DNA from: Aeromonas finlandensis
Lineage (GTDB): Bacteria; Pseudomonadota; Gammaproteobacteria; Enterobacterales; Aeromonadaceae
Assembly (NCBI RefSeq): GCF_000764645.1
Contig: NZ_JRGK01000061.1
Location: 19,211 to 83,210, forward strand
Length of the DNA: 64,000 nt
Reading direction: 5' to 3'
Shown: positions 1-10,200 of the stretch, piece after piece
Layout of the letters: each line of letters starts with the position of its first letter
Position numbering within the stretch: the stretch's first letter is position 1
The notes under the pieces: model-generated
What the model was told of the DNA's origin: nothing
The model's database searches: none
Seen by the model: the letters and a program-made list of their open reading frames with translations, nothing else
Position numbers and translations under genes: made by a program

Positions 1-604
1 TGAGGTTGGCACTGGTGGGGGGAGCACTCTGGCCAAGCTGCTGTTCCAGTTCCGCTGCCCCCTGCCCGTTGTCCACAAGACCGTTAACCGGTTGGGCAGC
101 CACACTGGATGCAGGAGCACTCCCCTCTGGCAGGACACGCAACAACTGGGGGGAGAGCCACAGCCAGAGCAGCGCGGCCAGCACCCAGGGGGTAAACCGT
201 AACCACTGCGCCATAAACAGGTAGGTCGTCAGCATGACAAAACCAGCCCCGACCATCTCCCAATTGATGAAGCGCTCGAGCAACTCCAGCCAGTAATCAG
301 CCGTAAAAGAGAAAACCTGTCCTCCCTGGCTGACAATGCTCTCGAAACCGGGCAGCCAGGTGTCGTGATATAAGAGCCCGACACCTACCGGCAGGGCGAT
401 CCACGACCGTGCCCGCCGCATCAGCGTCGAGGGGAGCGGAAAGAGCAGAAACGCGGCAAAGACCAAATTGGCCAGCGGGTGAAAATTGAGATATCCCCCC
501 CACAGCAACGCCAGTTTGCCCAGAAAATAGAGGTTCCAGCCCCCCAAACCAAACCAGTTCAAGGGAAAGGGAGAAAGAGAGTCTGAAGATGTATGTCGCG
601 TCAT
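1..604 (-). CDS. bcsG: Cellulose phosphoethanolamine transferase BcsG, N-terminal part (runs off the window)
   Basis: The frame opens at an ATG at 604 on the minus strand and stays open for 201 codons to the window edge. It resembles the N-terminal membrane region of BcsG: LSGWNFYFL-like and NFHPLANLVFAAFLL segments, then HDTWLPG and a FINWEMVGA helix, in the same order as E. coli BcsG. BcsG is an inner-membrane protein whose periplasmic alkaline-phosphatase-fold domain moves phosphoethanolamine onto nascent cellulose. Only the membrane helices and the start of the proline/alanine-rich linker are present, so the catalytic metal site cannot be checked. The rest of a bcs operon is expected beyond the left edge. 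Confidence 0.85.
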   Translation of the reverse strand, partial: MTRHTSSDSLSPFPLNWFGLGGWNLYFLGKLALLWGGYLNFHPLANLVFAAFLLFPLPSTLMRRARSWIALPVGVGLLYHDTWLPGFESIVSQGGQVFSFTADYWLELLERFINWEMVGAGFVMLTTYLFMAQWLRFTPWVLAALLWLWLSPQLLRVLPEGSAPASSVAAQPVNGLVDNGQGAAELEQQLGQSAPPTSANL

Positions 605-928
605 TGAAACCGGTCTGGCTGTCACCACCAAACCGGACAATTGCGGCCAGGGCTCAACCTCAAAATTGATAACAAAGTTATTTAGCCCAGCAGCATAGCA
701 TGTGGCTAGTTAAATATCTTTATGCGTGTTTTTCATACAGCATGACATGCCAATTAAATGCCAGTTATTAGCTGCATGATTCAAAAGTCATTTTTTGTTC
801 ATTTTATTACTAAAAACAACAAAGAGCCCCACTTTACTCCCGTTTCTGGGATCCAAATTCCATTACACCGCAGGCTCCAGCGCACTGAACACGGTCTGCA
901 TATACGCTCCGGCATGCGAACTGCTTGA

Positions 929-987
929 GGCGTAATGGGGATTACGCCATGATGTCCAGCCCGGCTGACCGCCGGTTTTACTGGACA
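929..987 (+). promoter_or_regulatory. Two consecutive hairpins in the tyrB leader
   Basis: The 403-base gap between bcsG and tyrB is AT-rich up to about 840 and holds no credible gene. Close to tyrB there are two clean hairpins. The first has arms GGCGTAAT (929-936) and ATTACGCC (941-948) around a GGGG loop. The second has outer arms TGTCCAG (953-959) and CTGGACA (981-987) enclosing CCGGC/GCCGG, and ends 20 bases before the start codon. No U tract follows, so a simple terminator is unlikely. A role in mRNA stability or translation of tyrB is inference. I found no convincing TyrR box. Confidence 0.45.
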
Positions 988-1007
988 GTCAATTTCAAGG
1001 ATCCCCC

Positions 1008-2204
1008 ATGTTTGAACACGTCGATGCCTATGCTGGCGACCCCATCCTGACGCTAGTCGAGACCTTCCACAAAGACACCCGCGAGCAGAAGGTGAACCTG
1101 GGGATCGGCCTCTATTACGACGAGCAGGGCCGCATTCCGCTGCTGCCGTCGGTACAGCAGGCCGAAGCCCAGCGCGCTGCCGCCCCGGCGCCGCGCCCCT
1201 ACCAGCCGATGGAGGGTGCCGCCAACTACCGCACCGCGGTGCAGCACCTGCTGTTTGGTGCCGACCATGAAGCGATCAAGGCGGGACGTATCGCCACCAT
1301 CCAGACCATCGGCGGCTCAGGCGCGCTCAAGATCGGCGCCGATCTGCTCAAGCGCTACTTCCCAACCTCCGAGGTGTGGGTCAGCAATCCCACCTGGGAT
1401 AACCACAAGGCGATGTTCGAGGGTGCCGGCATCAAGGTGCACGACTACCCCTACTACGATGCGGCTACCGGCGGCGTGCAGTTCGATGCCATGCTCGACT
1501 GCCTGAACACCTTGCCAGCCAAGAGCATCGTGCTGCTGCACCCCTGCTGCCACAATCCGACCGGGGTGGATCTCTCCCGCGCCCAGTGGGATCAGGTCAT
1601 CACGCTGGTGGTCGAGAAGAACCTGATCCCCTTTATGGATATCGCCTATCAGGGCTTCGGTGACGGGCTGGAAGAGGATGCCTACGCCATCCGCGCCATG
1701 GTGGCCGCCGGGGTCAGCTTCTTCGTCAGCAACTCGTTTTCCAAGAACCTCTCCTTCTACGGCGAGCGCTGCGGCGGCCTGTCGGTGATCTGCAAAGATG
1801 CCGAAGAGGCGAGCCGGGTACTGGGGCAGATGAAGGCCACCGTGCGTCGCAACTACTCCAGCCCCCCCACCCACGGTGGCCAGATCACTGCGGCGGTGAT
1901 GAGCCAGCCCGCGCTGCACGCCATGTGGGTCGAGGAGGTGACCGAGATGCGCACCCGCATCAAGGGGATGCGCCAGAAGCTGTTCGAGGTGCTGAGCGCC
2001 AAGGTCCCGGGCCGCGATTTCAGCTACTTCATCAACCAGCGCGGCATGTTCAGCTACACCGGCTTCACGCCGGAGCAGGTGGATCGCCTGCGCGAGGAGT
2101 TCGCCGTCTATCTGGTGCGCTCCGGCCGCATGTGTGTGGCGGGCCTCAACAGTCGCAACGTTGACTATGTGGCCGACGCCATGGCCGCAGTGCTCAAGGG
2201 CTAA
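1008..2204 (+). CDS. tyrB: Aromatic amino acid aminotransferase
   Basis: The 398-residue product matches the class I aminotransferase TyrB/AspC family in length and throughout its sequence. TyrB moves the amino group between glutamate and the 2-oxo acids of tyrosine, phenylalanine and (more weakly) aspartate or leucine, in the cytoplasm, using pyridoxal phosphate. The PLP lysine is Lys246 in [25 protein letters not shown] and the GMFSYTG segment near the C-terminus are the other usual landmarks. The start follows AAGGATC with good spacing. It is transcribed alone, ending in a strong terminator. Assignment as tyrB rather than aspC rests on overall resemblance. Confidence 0.9.
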   Translation: MFEHVDAYAGDPILTLVETFHKDTREQKVNLGIGLYYDEQGRIPLLPSVQQAEAQRAAAPAPRPYQPMEGAANYRTAVQHLLFGADHEAIKAGRIATIQTIGGSGALKIGADLLKRYFPTSEVWVSNPTWDNHKAMFEGAGIKVHDYPYYDAATGGVQFDAMLDCLNTLPAKSIVLLHPCCHNPTGVDLSRAQWDQVITLVVEKNLIPFMDIAYQGFGDGLEEDAYAIRAMVAAGVSFFVSNSFSKNLSFYGERCGGLSVICKDAEEASRVLGQMKATVRRNYSSPPTHGGQITAAVMSQPALHAMWVEEVTEMRTRIKGMRQKLFEVLSAKVPGRDFSYFINQRGMFSYTGFTPEQVDRLREEFAVYLVRSGRMCVAGLNSRNVDYVADAMAAVLKG

Positions 2205-2212
2205 TACGCACC

Positions 2213-2238
2213 AGCCCCGCTCACGCGGGGCTTTTTTT
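2213..2238 (+). terminator. Rho-independent terminator of tyrB
   Basis: Arms AGCCCCGC and GCGGGGCT enclose a TCAC loop and are followed by seven T. It begins nine bases after the tyrB stop codon. Confidence 0.92.
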
Positions 2239-2373
2239 GTCTGTTGCGTTCACTGTCACCTCTTGATGGGTCTGCTCACCCTCCCCCGGCTGTGAGAGAA
2301 TGCCAGCGGCTCACGTTGAATCTTCCTGGTTCCGAGCCTGTTTATCTTCATCCGCTTATCTTCAGGAGCCACT

Positions 2374-3306
2374 ATGGATCTGATCGCACTCTCTCGGCTG
2401 GGAGGTCGCCATCTGGTCACCCTGCACCTGCTGCTCGACAACCAAAGCGTCACCCGCACCGCCGAGCGGCTCTGTACCACCCCCTCCACCGTCAGTAAAA
2501 CCCTCAACCAGCTGCGGGATCTGCTGGGGGATCAACTGCTCTACCGCCAGGGTAACCAGCTACTGCTCACCCCCATGGCCGAGCGACTGGCTCCGACCCT
2601 GCACCGGCTGCTGGGGGAGCTGAACGGTCTCACCCGCCAGAACGCCTTCAACCCGCAGCAGTGGCAGGGCACCTTGCGACTGGGATTGCGCGAGAGCGTG
2701 ATGACCTGGCCGGTGGGCCCCATTCTGGGTCAGCTGATGAAAGAGGTGCCGGGCATGGTGCCGGAGATCTGGAACAAGGATGAGCAGGGGCTGGAGGCGC
2801 TGGCGGCGGGCAAGCTCGACTTCGTGATCCTGCCCCATGACCAGAGCCAGCCGTTGCCCCGTCAGCCGGGGCTGGTGTGGGAGACCCTGCGGGAGGAGAA
2901 GCTGGTCTGCCTGCTGCGCAAAGATCACCCGGCGCTGGCCAAGCCCTGGGATCTCGATGCCTACCTGAGCGGGCGCCATATCGCCATTCGGGATCAGGAG
3001 CTGGCCAACCCCTTCTTCGAGCAGAGCCTGGCCCAGCAGCAGGGACGCCGCCAGATTGGCGCCACCCTGCCAGACTTTTCCAGCGCAGCGGCCCTGCTAC
3101 CCCAAACCGACCTGATCCTCACCGCCATCGGTGGCTGGGCAGCCTGCATGGCCAGTCAGCCGGATCTGGTGATGCGTCCGGCCCCGTTCGATTACGGCAA
3201 GGTGAGTCACAGTCTGGTCTGGTACGGCCCGGCCGGTGACGGCTCGGCCCGCCACTGGTTCCGCCAGCGGATCCTGCAACTGGGTCGCGAGTTGATACAG
3301 CCCTGA
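2374..3306 (+). CDS. LysR-family transcriptional regulator
   Basis: This 310-residue protein has the LysR plan: an N-terminal winged helix-turn-helix (about residues 10-65, with SVTRTAERL and STVSKTLNQL forming the two helices) and a C-terminal periplasmic-binding-like effector domain. The start is preceded by CAGGAG. The target and effector cannot be read from the sequence. The tyrB terminator separates it from the gene upstream, and a convergent DUF1820 gene lies downstream, so it looks monocistronic. It belongs to the group that includes NodD/LeuO-type regulators by its HTH spelling, but I do not assign an orthologue. Confidence 0.88.
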   Translation: MDLIALSRLGGRHLVTLHLLLDNQSVTRTAERLCTTPSTVSKTLNQLRDLLGDQLLYRQGNQLLLTPMAERLAPTLHRLLGELNGLTRQNAFNPQQWQGTLRLGLRESVMTWPVGPILGQLMKEVPGMVPEIWNKDEQGLEALAAGKLDFVILPHDQSQPLPRQPGLVWETLREEKLVCLLRKDHPALAKPWDLDAYLSGRHIAIRDQELANPFFEQSLAQQQGRRQIGATLPDFSSAAALLPQTDLILTAIGGWAACMASQPDLVMRPAPFDYGKVSHSLVWYGPAGDGSARHWFRQRILQLGRELIQP

Positions 3307-3329
3307 ACCGGGCAACATCTGTGATGAGT

Positions 3330-3362
3330 TGATGTCTCGTCGCAAAGGGCGACGAGACATCA
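3330..3362. repeat. Perfect 14-bp inverted repeat between convergent genes
   Basis: TGATGTCTCGTCGC at 3330-3343 is exactly complementary to 3349-3362, with a five-base loop. It lies between the LysR gene and the convergent DUF1820 gene. Neither strand has a U tract after the stem, so it is not a standard intrinsic terminator. It may act as a bidirectional barrier or an mRNA 3'-end stabiliser. Confidence 0.7.
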
Positions 3363-3376
3363 ATGGCAGTAAGGGA

Positions 3377-3700
3377 TCAGGGGCGTTTGGTGTAGATGGG
3401 GCTGGGGAAGGAGGCGACGTTGCTGCCCAGATCCGTGATGCGGGCCGCCCCCTGCTTTCTGACCTGATCGATGCGCAGCACCTGATGCATGGGGATCAGG
3501 GTGTGGCGCACATCGGCAAATTCACTCTTGAGCTTCTCGTGACTGGGATCGACGATGAGCGCCGTGTGGTTGTCCCAGACAAAGTCGGCAATCTCGATAA
3601 AACCGAACAGCTGGCCCTGATTGACTTCGCGCACATAGACTTCGTAGCGCTCGCTGTGGCAAATAAACTGAACCCGATATAACGCCTTGCTTTCACTCAT
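3377..3700 (-). CDS. DUF1820 family protein
   Basis: A 107-residue soluble protein that I recognise as DUF1820 (pattern: YRVQFICHSERYEVYVREV, then GFIEIADFVW and VDPSHEKLKSEF). Members are small, widespread in gammaproteobacteria and have no established function. No signal peptide or membrane segment is visible. It is a single gene with its own promoter region in the 138 bases before yjjW's end; that gap shows nothing else. Confidence 0.85.
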   Translation of the reverse strand: MSESKALYRVQFICHSERYEVYVREVNQGQLFGFIEIADFVWDNHTALIVDPSHEKLKSEFADVRHTLIPMHQVLRIDQVRKQGAARITDLGSNVASFPSPIYTKRP

Positions 3701-3838
3701 GATTATCTGTCATTGAGGGGGAAGAAGATGGCCATTATTCTAGCCGCCGTTCTCGCCCCCTCCAATAGACAGAAATCACAGTTGCGGCCTTTCCATTCCA
3801 CTCCTCACGCCATGACGGTCACCGGATAACGCAGCCAC

Positions 3839-4741
3839 TCAGACCATCAAGGCAGGCAGTGACACCGGCCCCAGCCCCGCTGCGCGCAAGCGGCTGGCCA
3901 GCTGTTCCAGCTCGGTTTGGCTGGCCTCTGGCCATTGCGCGGCCTCCCCGCGAACCCCGTGGTGGCGAAAGCCGTTGATGCGGATCGGCACCGGCCCAAG
4001 CTGCTGCAAGAAGGCGGCGAGATCCGCGTCCAGCTCACCACTCGCATCCAGAAAATCGCTCTTGCCCGGCACATGGAGCAGCCGCAGTTCAGTCAGCTTG
4101 CCGTGGCGTGCCAGCAGTTGCAGCGAGGCCAGCACCCGCTCGCGGCCATAGCCGGTCAGGGTGTGATGCACCGAGTCGCGCCACCCCTTGAGATCGAGCA
4201 TGGCGCCGTCGAGCACTGGCAGCAGCCGCTGCCAGCCGGTCTCGGCCAGCGAGCCGTTGCTGTCGAGCAGGCAACTGAGATGAGCCAGATCCGGCGCGGC
4301 CTTGATGGCGGAAAACAGCGCAACCACAAAGGGGAGCTGGGTGGTCGCCTCGCCGCCGGAGACGGTAATCCCGCTCAGCAGCGGGCCGTAGCGGCGCAGC
4401 AGGGCCAGCACCTCGGCCACCGTCATGGTGGCGGTTTTGGGGTTGGCGCTGCGGGGGCAGACATCCAGACAAGCGTCGCAGTCGGTGCAGAGCGCCGCCT
4501 GCCAGCGCACGCTGCGCTCGCCAGTGCGGCCCTCATCCAGAGAGAGGGCGCCGCTCGGACAGACCGCGAGGCAGTCGCCGCAATCGTCGCACAGCCCGAT
4601 GGTGTGGGGGTTATGGCAGCCGGGGCAGCGAAAGTTGCAGCCCTGCAGAAACAGCACCAGCCGGTTGCCCGGCCCGTCGACACAGGAGAACGGCAGCACC
4701 CTGCTCACCAGGGCGCTGCGTGTTGGCAAAACATCAGCCAT
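3839..4741 (-). CDS. yjjW: Glycyl-radical enzyme activase YjjW
   Basis: The 300-residue protein carries the radical SAM motif CNFRCPGC near residue 35, followed by two ferredoxin-like cysteine groups (CDDCGDCLAVCP and CTDCDACLDVCP) that mark the activase subfamily. Such enzymes bind 4Fe-4S clusters and S-adenosylmethionine and abstract a hydrogen from a glycine in the partner enzyme under anoxia. The partner, yjjI, lies just upstream with a ten-base gap, so they form one transcript. E. coli YjjW is of similar length. The physiological role of the pair is unknown. Confidence 0.9.
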   Translation of the reverse strand: MADVLPTRSALVSRVLPFSCVDGPGNRLVLFLQGCNFRCPGCHNPHTIGLCDDCGDCLAVCPSGALSLDEGRTGERSVRWQAALCTDCDACLDVCPRSANPKTATMTVAEVLALLRRYGPLLSGITVSGGEATTQLPFVVALFSAIKAAPDLAHLSCLLDSNGSLAETGWQRLLPVLDGAMLDLKGWRDSVHHTLTGYGRERVLASLQLLARHGKLTELRLLHVPGKSDFLDASGELDADLAAFLQQLGPVPIRINGFRHHGVRGEAAQWPEASQTELEQLASRLRAAGLGPVSLPALMV

Positions 4742-4751
4742 CAGGACGAAC

Positions 4752-6278
4752 TCAATACTCGCAGATGGTCGACTCGTGGGCGACCACTCGCGGTGCCCGC
4801 TGACGAATGGCGGTCACTTCGCTCGCCTCGGCACCGAGACAGGTGGTCTGCAAGCGCGACCCCTCCTCTGCGAAGCGGGCCACGTCGCTCTTGCGGATCA
4901 TGTAGCCGGTCACCCGCACCAGATCGCTGTCGGCCACGTTGGCGGTGAACTCACGCATGCCGATGGCGAGCGCCCCCTTGCAGAGCTGCAACAGCGCCTG
5001 CGGGTTCTGGCGGATGGTGGGATCCAGGGTCAGGATCTCGCTGATCCCCGAGTGGTAATAAGTGTGGTGCGGCGCCAGCGCCAGCACATGACTGGCCGGA
5101 TCCGGCTCATGACCGTAGGGAATGCGCACCCCGGGGGTAACAGCCACATCGATGCTGAGGCCACCTTGCGAGTGCAGCAGGGCGCGACCACCCCAGGCAT
5201 GGGTTTGCGGCGTCGTGGTCACATAGTCAGAGAGCTGGGCCGAGATGCGATAGCCCAGCTGGTTCGCCTCCTCGCCATGGCCGTAGCGATCCGGCAGATT
5301 CTCTTTATCCATCAGGATATTGACCGCTTCCGCCATGCCGTAGATACCGAACATGGGGACGAAACGATCCTCATCCAGCAGCCCCTCCTTGACCAGGAAG
5401 CTGTCGAAGAAACCGGACTCATCATGGAGGAACGCGGCACGCGCTTCGATCAACTGGGAGGCCAGACGGCAGTAGTGGGGCAACAGGCAGCCAAGGAAAT
5501 CATCGATCCCCTGGCACTGCTCGGCGACCCGCTTGAGGGAGATGCGCACCAGGGTATTGGCGCCACCCGCCTGCGGCAGGGCGTTGTAGCAGCTGACGAT
5601 GCCAAAGCCACGATTGTCGAAGGTATCACGGTGGATCGGGTAGTTGGCGATGTGCGGCTTGCTGCACTCGGCGATGTTCTTCACCGCCTGCAACAGCAGG
5701 CTGTCCGGGGTCTGCTCCGGATCGTGGAAGAAGGTGAGGTTGGGCGCCACCTGCTTGAGCTCGTTGTCGATGCGCAGGATCAGGCGGCAGATGCGGTTGT
5801 CATCCGGCCCGATGTTGACGTGCATGAAAGCGTCCGGCAGCACCCGATCCAGATAGACCCAGAACCCCTTCAGCTTGCGATAGAGGGTCTCGTCATCCAG
5901 CTCGCCGACAAACGGCAGCAGCAGATGGTCGAGTCGACCCAGCCAGACCGGGATGCCGGTAACGGAGGGGACGTGGTGATAGAGGATACGCAGGGCGTTA
6001 AGCGCCTCGTCGAAATCCTGCGGCGGTGCCAGCTCCAGCCAGGCAGAGCCCTGACTCAGGAATTTTTCATAGTCCGGCAGCACATAGCGCGGCTTGTAAG
6101 GAGCGTGACCTTCGAACATGTCACAGATAAATCCCTGCGCCATCGCCTCGGCGACTGCGGCAGGCAGGTCGGGGTAGGGCAACGCATTCTCGGCAGCCAG
6201 CGCCAAAGCATGGCTCTTCTGGGCGGCAGAGAGGTTGTGATCACGCACGATGCGCTGACAGGTTTCGATCAAAGACAT
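4752..6278 (-). CDS. yjjI: Glycyl-radical enzyme YjjI
   Basis: Product of 508 residues. I place the start at 6278 because AAGGAG precedes that ATG (MSLIETCQ...), although the frame is open for another 102 codons upstream. The C-terminal RVTGYMIR segment is the glycyl-radical loop, with the glycine that YjjW would convert to a radical. The protein is much shorter than pyruvate formate-lyase and belongs to the YjjI subfamily (E. coli YjjI about 516 residues), whose substrate is not established. A glycyl radical is destroyed by oxygen, so the protein should act anaerobically. I found no convincing FNR site upstream. Confidence 0.9.
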   Translation of the reverse strand: MSLIETCQRIVRDHNLSAAQKSHALALAAENALPYPDLPAAVAEAMAQGFICDMFEGHAPYKPRYVLPDYEKFLSQGSAWLELAPPQDFDEALNALRILYHHVPSVTGIPVWLGRLDHLLLPFVGELDDETLYRKLKGFWVYLDRVLPDAFMHVNIGPDDNRICRLILRIDNELKQVAPNLTFFHDPEQTPDSLLLQAVKNIAECSKPHIANYPIHRDTFDNRGFGIVSCYNALPQAGGANTLVRISLKRVAEQCQGIDDFLGCLLPHYCRLASQLIEARAAFLHDESGFFDSFLVKEGLLDEDRFVPMFGIYGMAEAVNILMDKENLPDRYGHGEEANQLGYRISAQLSDYVTTTPQTHAWGGRALLHSQGGLSIDVAVTPGVRIPYGHEPDPASHVLALAPHHTYYHSGISEILTLDPTIRQNPQALLQLCKGALAIGMREFTANVADSDLVRVTGYMIRKSDVARFAEEGSRLQTTCLGAEASEVTAIRQRAPRVVAHESTICEY

Positions 6279-6407
6279 GGGACACTCCTTCACGGACAGA
6301 GCCCATATCCTCACCTTTTGCAGGCTTTTTTTGAAGTGACATTCACAACATGCCGGATGTCCATATAAGACATCCAGTATCGACCGGACAACCCCTTGAA
6401 AACACAA

Positions 6408-6433
6408 GGGGCCCTCTCTCGCGACAGGGCCCC
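6408..6433 (-). terminator. Terminator after the L,D-transpeptidase gene
   Basis: Arms GGGGCCCT (6408-6415) and AGGGCCCC (6426-6433). Reading the minus strand, the stem is followed by TTGTGTTTT, an imperfect U tract. It begins 11 bases after the stop codon at 6445. Confidence 0.7.
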
Positions 6434-6444
6434 CGTTCAGGCAA

Positions 6445-6924
6445 TCAGGGTTGGATGATGATAGGCGTGCCGGGTTCGATGGCGTTCCACACCTCATCGA
6501 GGTCATGGTTGAGCATGGCGATGCAGCCGTTGGTCCAGTTGGATGGCTGCAAGCGACGGTTGCCAATGCTGTTGCGCTGACCATGGATCATGATCATGCC
6601 ACCCGGACGAACTCCCAGTTCATTGGCTCGCTTGATGTCATCAAGGTTCGGATAGTTGATATGGATGGCTTTGTAGTAGCCGGAATTGGTCTTCTTGTAG
6701 TCGAGGGTGTAGCGCCCTTCCGGCGTACGCTGATCCCCTTCCTGCTGCTTGTGCCCCTTGGGCGCCGGGCCCAGTGCAATCCAGTAGCGCTTCAGTTCCT
6801 TGCCATCCTTCATCAGGGTCAGGCTATAGGTCGACTTCTTGACCACCACCAAATCGGCTTTTTCAGTAAAGGCAAAACTCAATGCGGGCCAAAGCCCCAA
6901 CAAACACAGTAATACGGCTCTCAT
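6445..6924 (-). CDS. L,D-transpeptidase (YkuD-fold) family protein, exported
   Basis: 159 residues when started at 6924, where the ATG is preceded by GAGGG and gives a clean signal peptide (MRAVLLCLLGLWPALSFA). The mature part has the YkuD catalytic arrangement: MIMIHGQ and, further on, NWTNGCIAM with the nucleophilic cysteine. Proteins of this YafK/ErfK type act in the periplasm on peptidoglycan tetrapeptides, making 3-3 cross-links, attaching proteins to the wall or cleaving such links. The usual serine in SxGC is replaced by threonine-asparagine (TNGC), as in several YafK-type members. Which reaction it performs is not predictable. Confidence 0.85.
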   Translation of the reverse strand: MRAVLLCLLGLWPALSFAFTEKADLVVVKKSTYSLTLMKDGKELKRYWIALGPAPKGHKQQEGDQRTPEGRYTLDYKKTNSGYYKAIHINYPNLDDIKRANELGVRPGGMIMIHGQRNSIGNRRLQPSNWTNGCIAMLNHDLDEVWNAIEPGTPIIIQP

Positions 6925-7205
6925 TCCATCCCTCGACAAGCCGCTGGTGCGGGCTTTTCTTGTTACCAAATCATCTGAACAATGCCCGCCGAGTGGCGAG
7001 CGAGCGCCATGATATTGGATCGCCATCAATACTCAAGATGCCCGATAAAACATATCTTGGATCCCGCTTCGCCACGCCAGCCAGCAGGAGAAACTAAGTG
7101 TAACAATTAATATTTAAAACAATAGGATAGCTACATGTTTCAGCTCTGGTATCAGCGCTGATTATCGGTGATGATTAATTTTTACCTCATCGACAGGATC
7201 ATGCC

Positions 7206-10200
7206 ATGCGCTCTTCGTGCCGCCTCGTCCCTCTGCTGTTCTCTTCGCTACTGTCCTCGCCGCTGTTGCTCTGGCTGCCCGCCAGTGTCGCCGCCGATGC
7301 GCTCTGGCTGCGCGAGCCTGCCCTCTCCCCCGATGGCAAGCAGCTTGCCTTCACCTGGCAGGGGCGCATCTTCATCAGTAGCGCCGAAGGAGGACCTGCG
7401 ACGGCACTCACCGGCAGCGACTACCTGAGCCAGCGGCCGGTCTGGTCGCCGGATGGCAAGCAGCTCGCCTTTGCCGCCAACCTCTACGGTAACGAGGATG
7501 TGTTCGTGGTGCCCGCCAGCGGCGGCGAGATGGTACGTCTCACCCGCGATTCGCGCGCCGATCTGCCACAAGCGTTCAGCGCCGATGGCAAACGGCTGCT
7601 ACTGAGCAGCCAGCGTCCGGGCGCGCCCGCGGCCGACCATTTTGTCGCAGAAGGCTACCAATGGGGAGAGCTCTACTGGACGCCGGTAACAGGAGGAGAA
7701 CTGCAGGCTGACCTGCCGCTGCCAGCGACCCTGGCGCGCCCGTACGGGAAGCAGCTCGCCTACCAGATGCCCGCAGCGGATCAACCCTTTCGCAAGCATC
7801 AGCACTCCTTCGCGGTGCCCCGCCTCTGGCTATTTGATGGCAAGCAGCATCGACAGCTGACCGAAGATCGGGTGGCAGCCACCGATCCGGTCTGGAGCGA
7901 CAAGGGGGATGCCCTCTTTTACCTGAGCGAGCGCAGCGGTGATTTCAACGTCTGGCGCCGCGATCTTGCCAGCGGCAAGGAGCAGCAGCTCACCCACTAT
8001 AAAGGTCATCCTGTGCGAGGGCTGAGCGCCTCCCGCAACGGCGATCTGGTCTGGTCATGGCTGGGTGAGATCTATCGCCTTGATGCAGGCAGCAGCACAC
8101 CGCGCAAACTGACCATCATCCCGCAGGTGGCAAGCACGCCGGATGAGGCGAGCGACACATTGACTCAGGCGGACGAGGCGCTGGTCAGCAAGGAGGCTGA
8201 CGAGCTGATCCTGGTGAGCGAGGGCAACCTGTTTGCCGTCGACCCCGAGCGGGAGCGAGTACGCCAGCTGACCCATGATCCGAGCGAACAGTCCAGCCCC
8301 CTCTATGCCGAGCAGGGGCGCTCCCTAATCTACCTCTCCGAGCAGCAAGGGCACGCCGCCCTCTATCACCTGCGCAAGGGGGAGCCTGATCGGCTGTTCA
8401 GCGATCCGGGCCCCCTGACCGAGAGCCTGCTGCTGGCCATTCCCGGCAAGGGGATCAGCCGACCGCGGCTCTCCCCCGACGGCAAGCAACTCGCCTTCGT
8501 GGTGGACGGTCAGGCTATCCATCTGCTCGATCTGGCGAGCAACAAGGAGCGGGAGCTGGTGCCTGCCAGCTTCAACCCATGGCGCCACAAAATCACGCTC
8601 TCCTTTGCCCCCGACTCCCGCCATCTGGCGTTCACCTTCCGCCCCGACTCGGCGGGACAGGATATCGCCCTCATCGACACTCGCACACCGGATGCCAAGC
8701 CGATCAATATCAGCCGGAATGGTTACCTGGATGAGCAGCCTGGCTGGAGCAAAGATGGCGCCATCTTCTATTGGCTATCAGCCCGATTTGGGCCACTGGG
8801 GGCAGATGGTGAACCCATCGGTCAGAGTCTGTTGGCAATCTACAGCAGCCGGGCGGCCAAAGCCGATTTTCTCGCCGAGCAGACACCGCCAAAAGCGGGG
8901 TATGGATTTGATACCGAGCGTCTCACCCATCGCGAGGCGTTCCTGTTGCAACCCTCTGGCACACTGCTCGCCAGCCGCATTGTCGACGACCAGCTGATCT
9001 ATCTGGTGGAAGAGATGAAGGTCAACGGCGAGAGTGAGATCAAGGGCTATGCCCGGGATCTGCGCAAGGACAAAACCCGAGAGCTATTTTCCGAGCAGCC
9101 AGGTCCAGCCCAGGTCACTCTCAATGATGACGCGACGCTGGTCACGCTGGTACGGGACGGCGGGGAGATAACCCGGATCCATCTCGAATCCGGCGAAACG
9201 ACCAGCACGCATTTTGTCTTGCAGTCAACCAACCGCTGGCAGGCACGGATGGCCGCTTCCTTCGATCAGATCGCCCGTCTCACCCGTGATGAGTTCTATC
9301 AAGACAACATGAACGGCGTGGATTGGAATAGCTATGTCAACGCTTACCGCCGCCTGCTGCCGGGCATCGGCAACCCGCGCGACTTTGGCAACCTGCTGGC
9401 GGAGCTGGCCGGTGAGCTGAATGTCTCCCACACCTGGGGCAATGGCCCGGCCCCCTTCCCGCGCATGGCGGACAACACCGCCAGCCTCGGCGGCTACTGG
9501 CGGGATGGCAAACAGGGGGTGGAGCTGGTCGCACTGCTGGCCGGTGGCCCGCTGGAGCAGGAGAGCGACATCAAAGCGGGGGCCCGGCTGCTCGCCATCA
9601 ACGGCGTGGAAATCGCCAATCTGAGCGCGCTGGATCAGGCCCTCAACCATCAGGCTGGCGCCCGACTCGCCCTCACCTTCCAGCAAGCGGGCAACCCCAC
9701 CCCTGACGAAGTGGTGGTCACCGCCATCGACCTGCAACAGGAGTACCAGCTGAAAATGGACCGCTGGGTGGAAAAACGGCGGAAACAGGTGGATGAGCTG
9801 AGCAATGGGCGGGTCGGCTACGTCTATCTGCCTGAGATGAATAGCGACGTCTACGACAAGGTGGTTGCGGAGGCCCTGGGCAGCCAACGCAATCGGGAAG
9901 CGCTGATCGTCGATGTCCGTTTCAACAGCGGCGGCTATCTGGCCAATACCCTGGTGGAGTTTCTGACGGGAAGTGGCAGCACCAAGGGGATGGCGATCAG
10001 CTGGCCGCGACAAGGCAAGGGAGCGACAGATGCCGCCAGCCGCCAGTGGACCAAACCCTCGGTGGTACTGGTCAATGCGGGCAGCTACTCGGAAGGTTCC
10101 GCCTTCCCCGAGTACTACCGCGCCCTCAAGGCAGGCCCCATCGTCGGCGAGCCCGTGCCGGGTACCGGCACCTATGTCTACCAGCACAGATCGACGCTGA

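Noticed and set aside
4425..6368. A 647-codon plus-strand frame across yjjW and yjjI
   Set aside because: It runs opposite two well-recognised genes and has no domain features.
6279..6370. FNR or CRP site before yjjI
   Set aside because: TTGTGAATGTCACTTCAA has only one good half-site for either protein.
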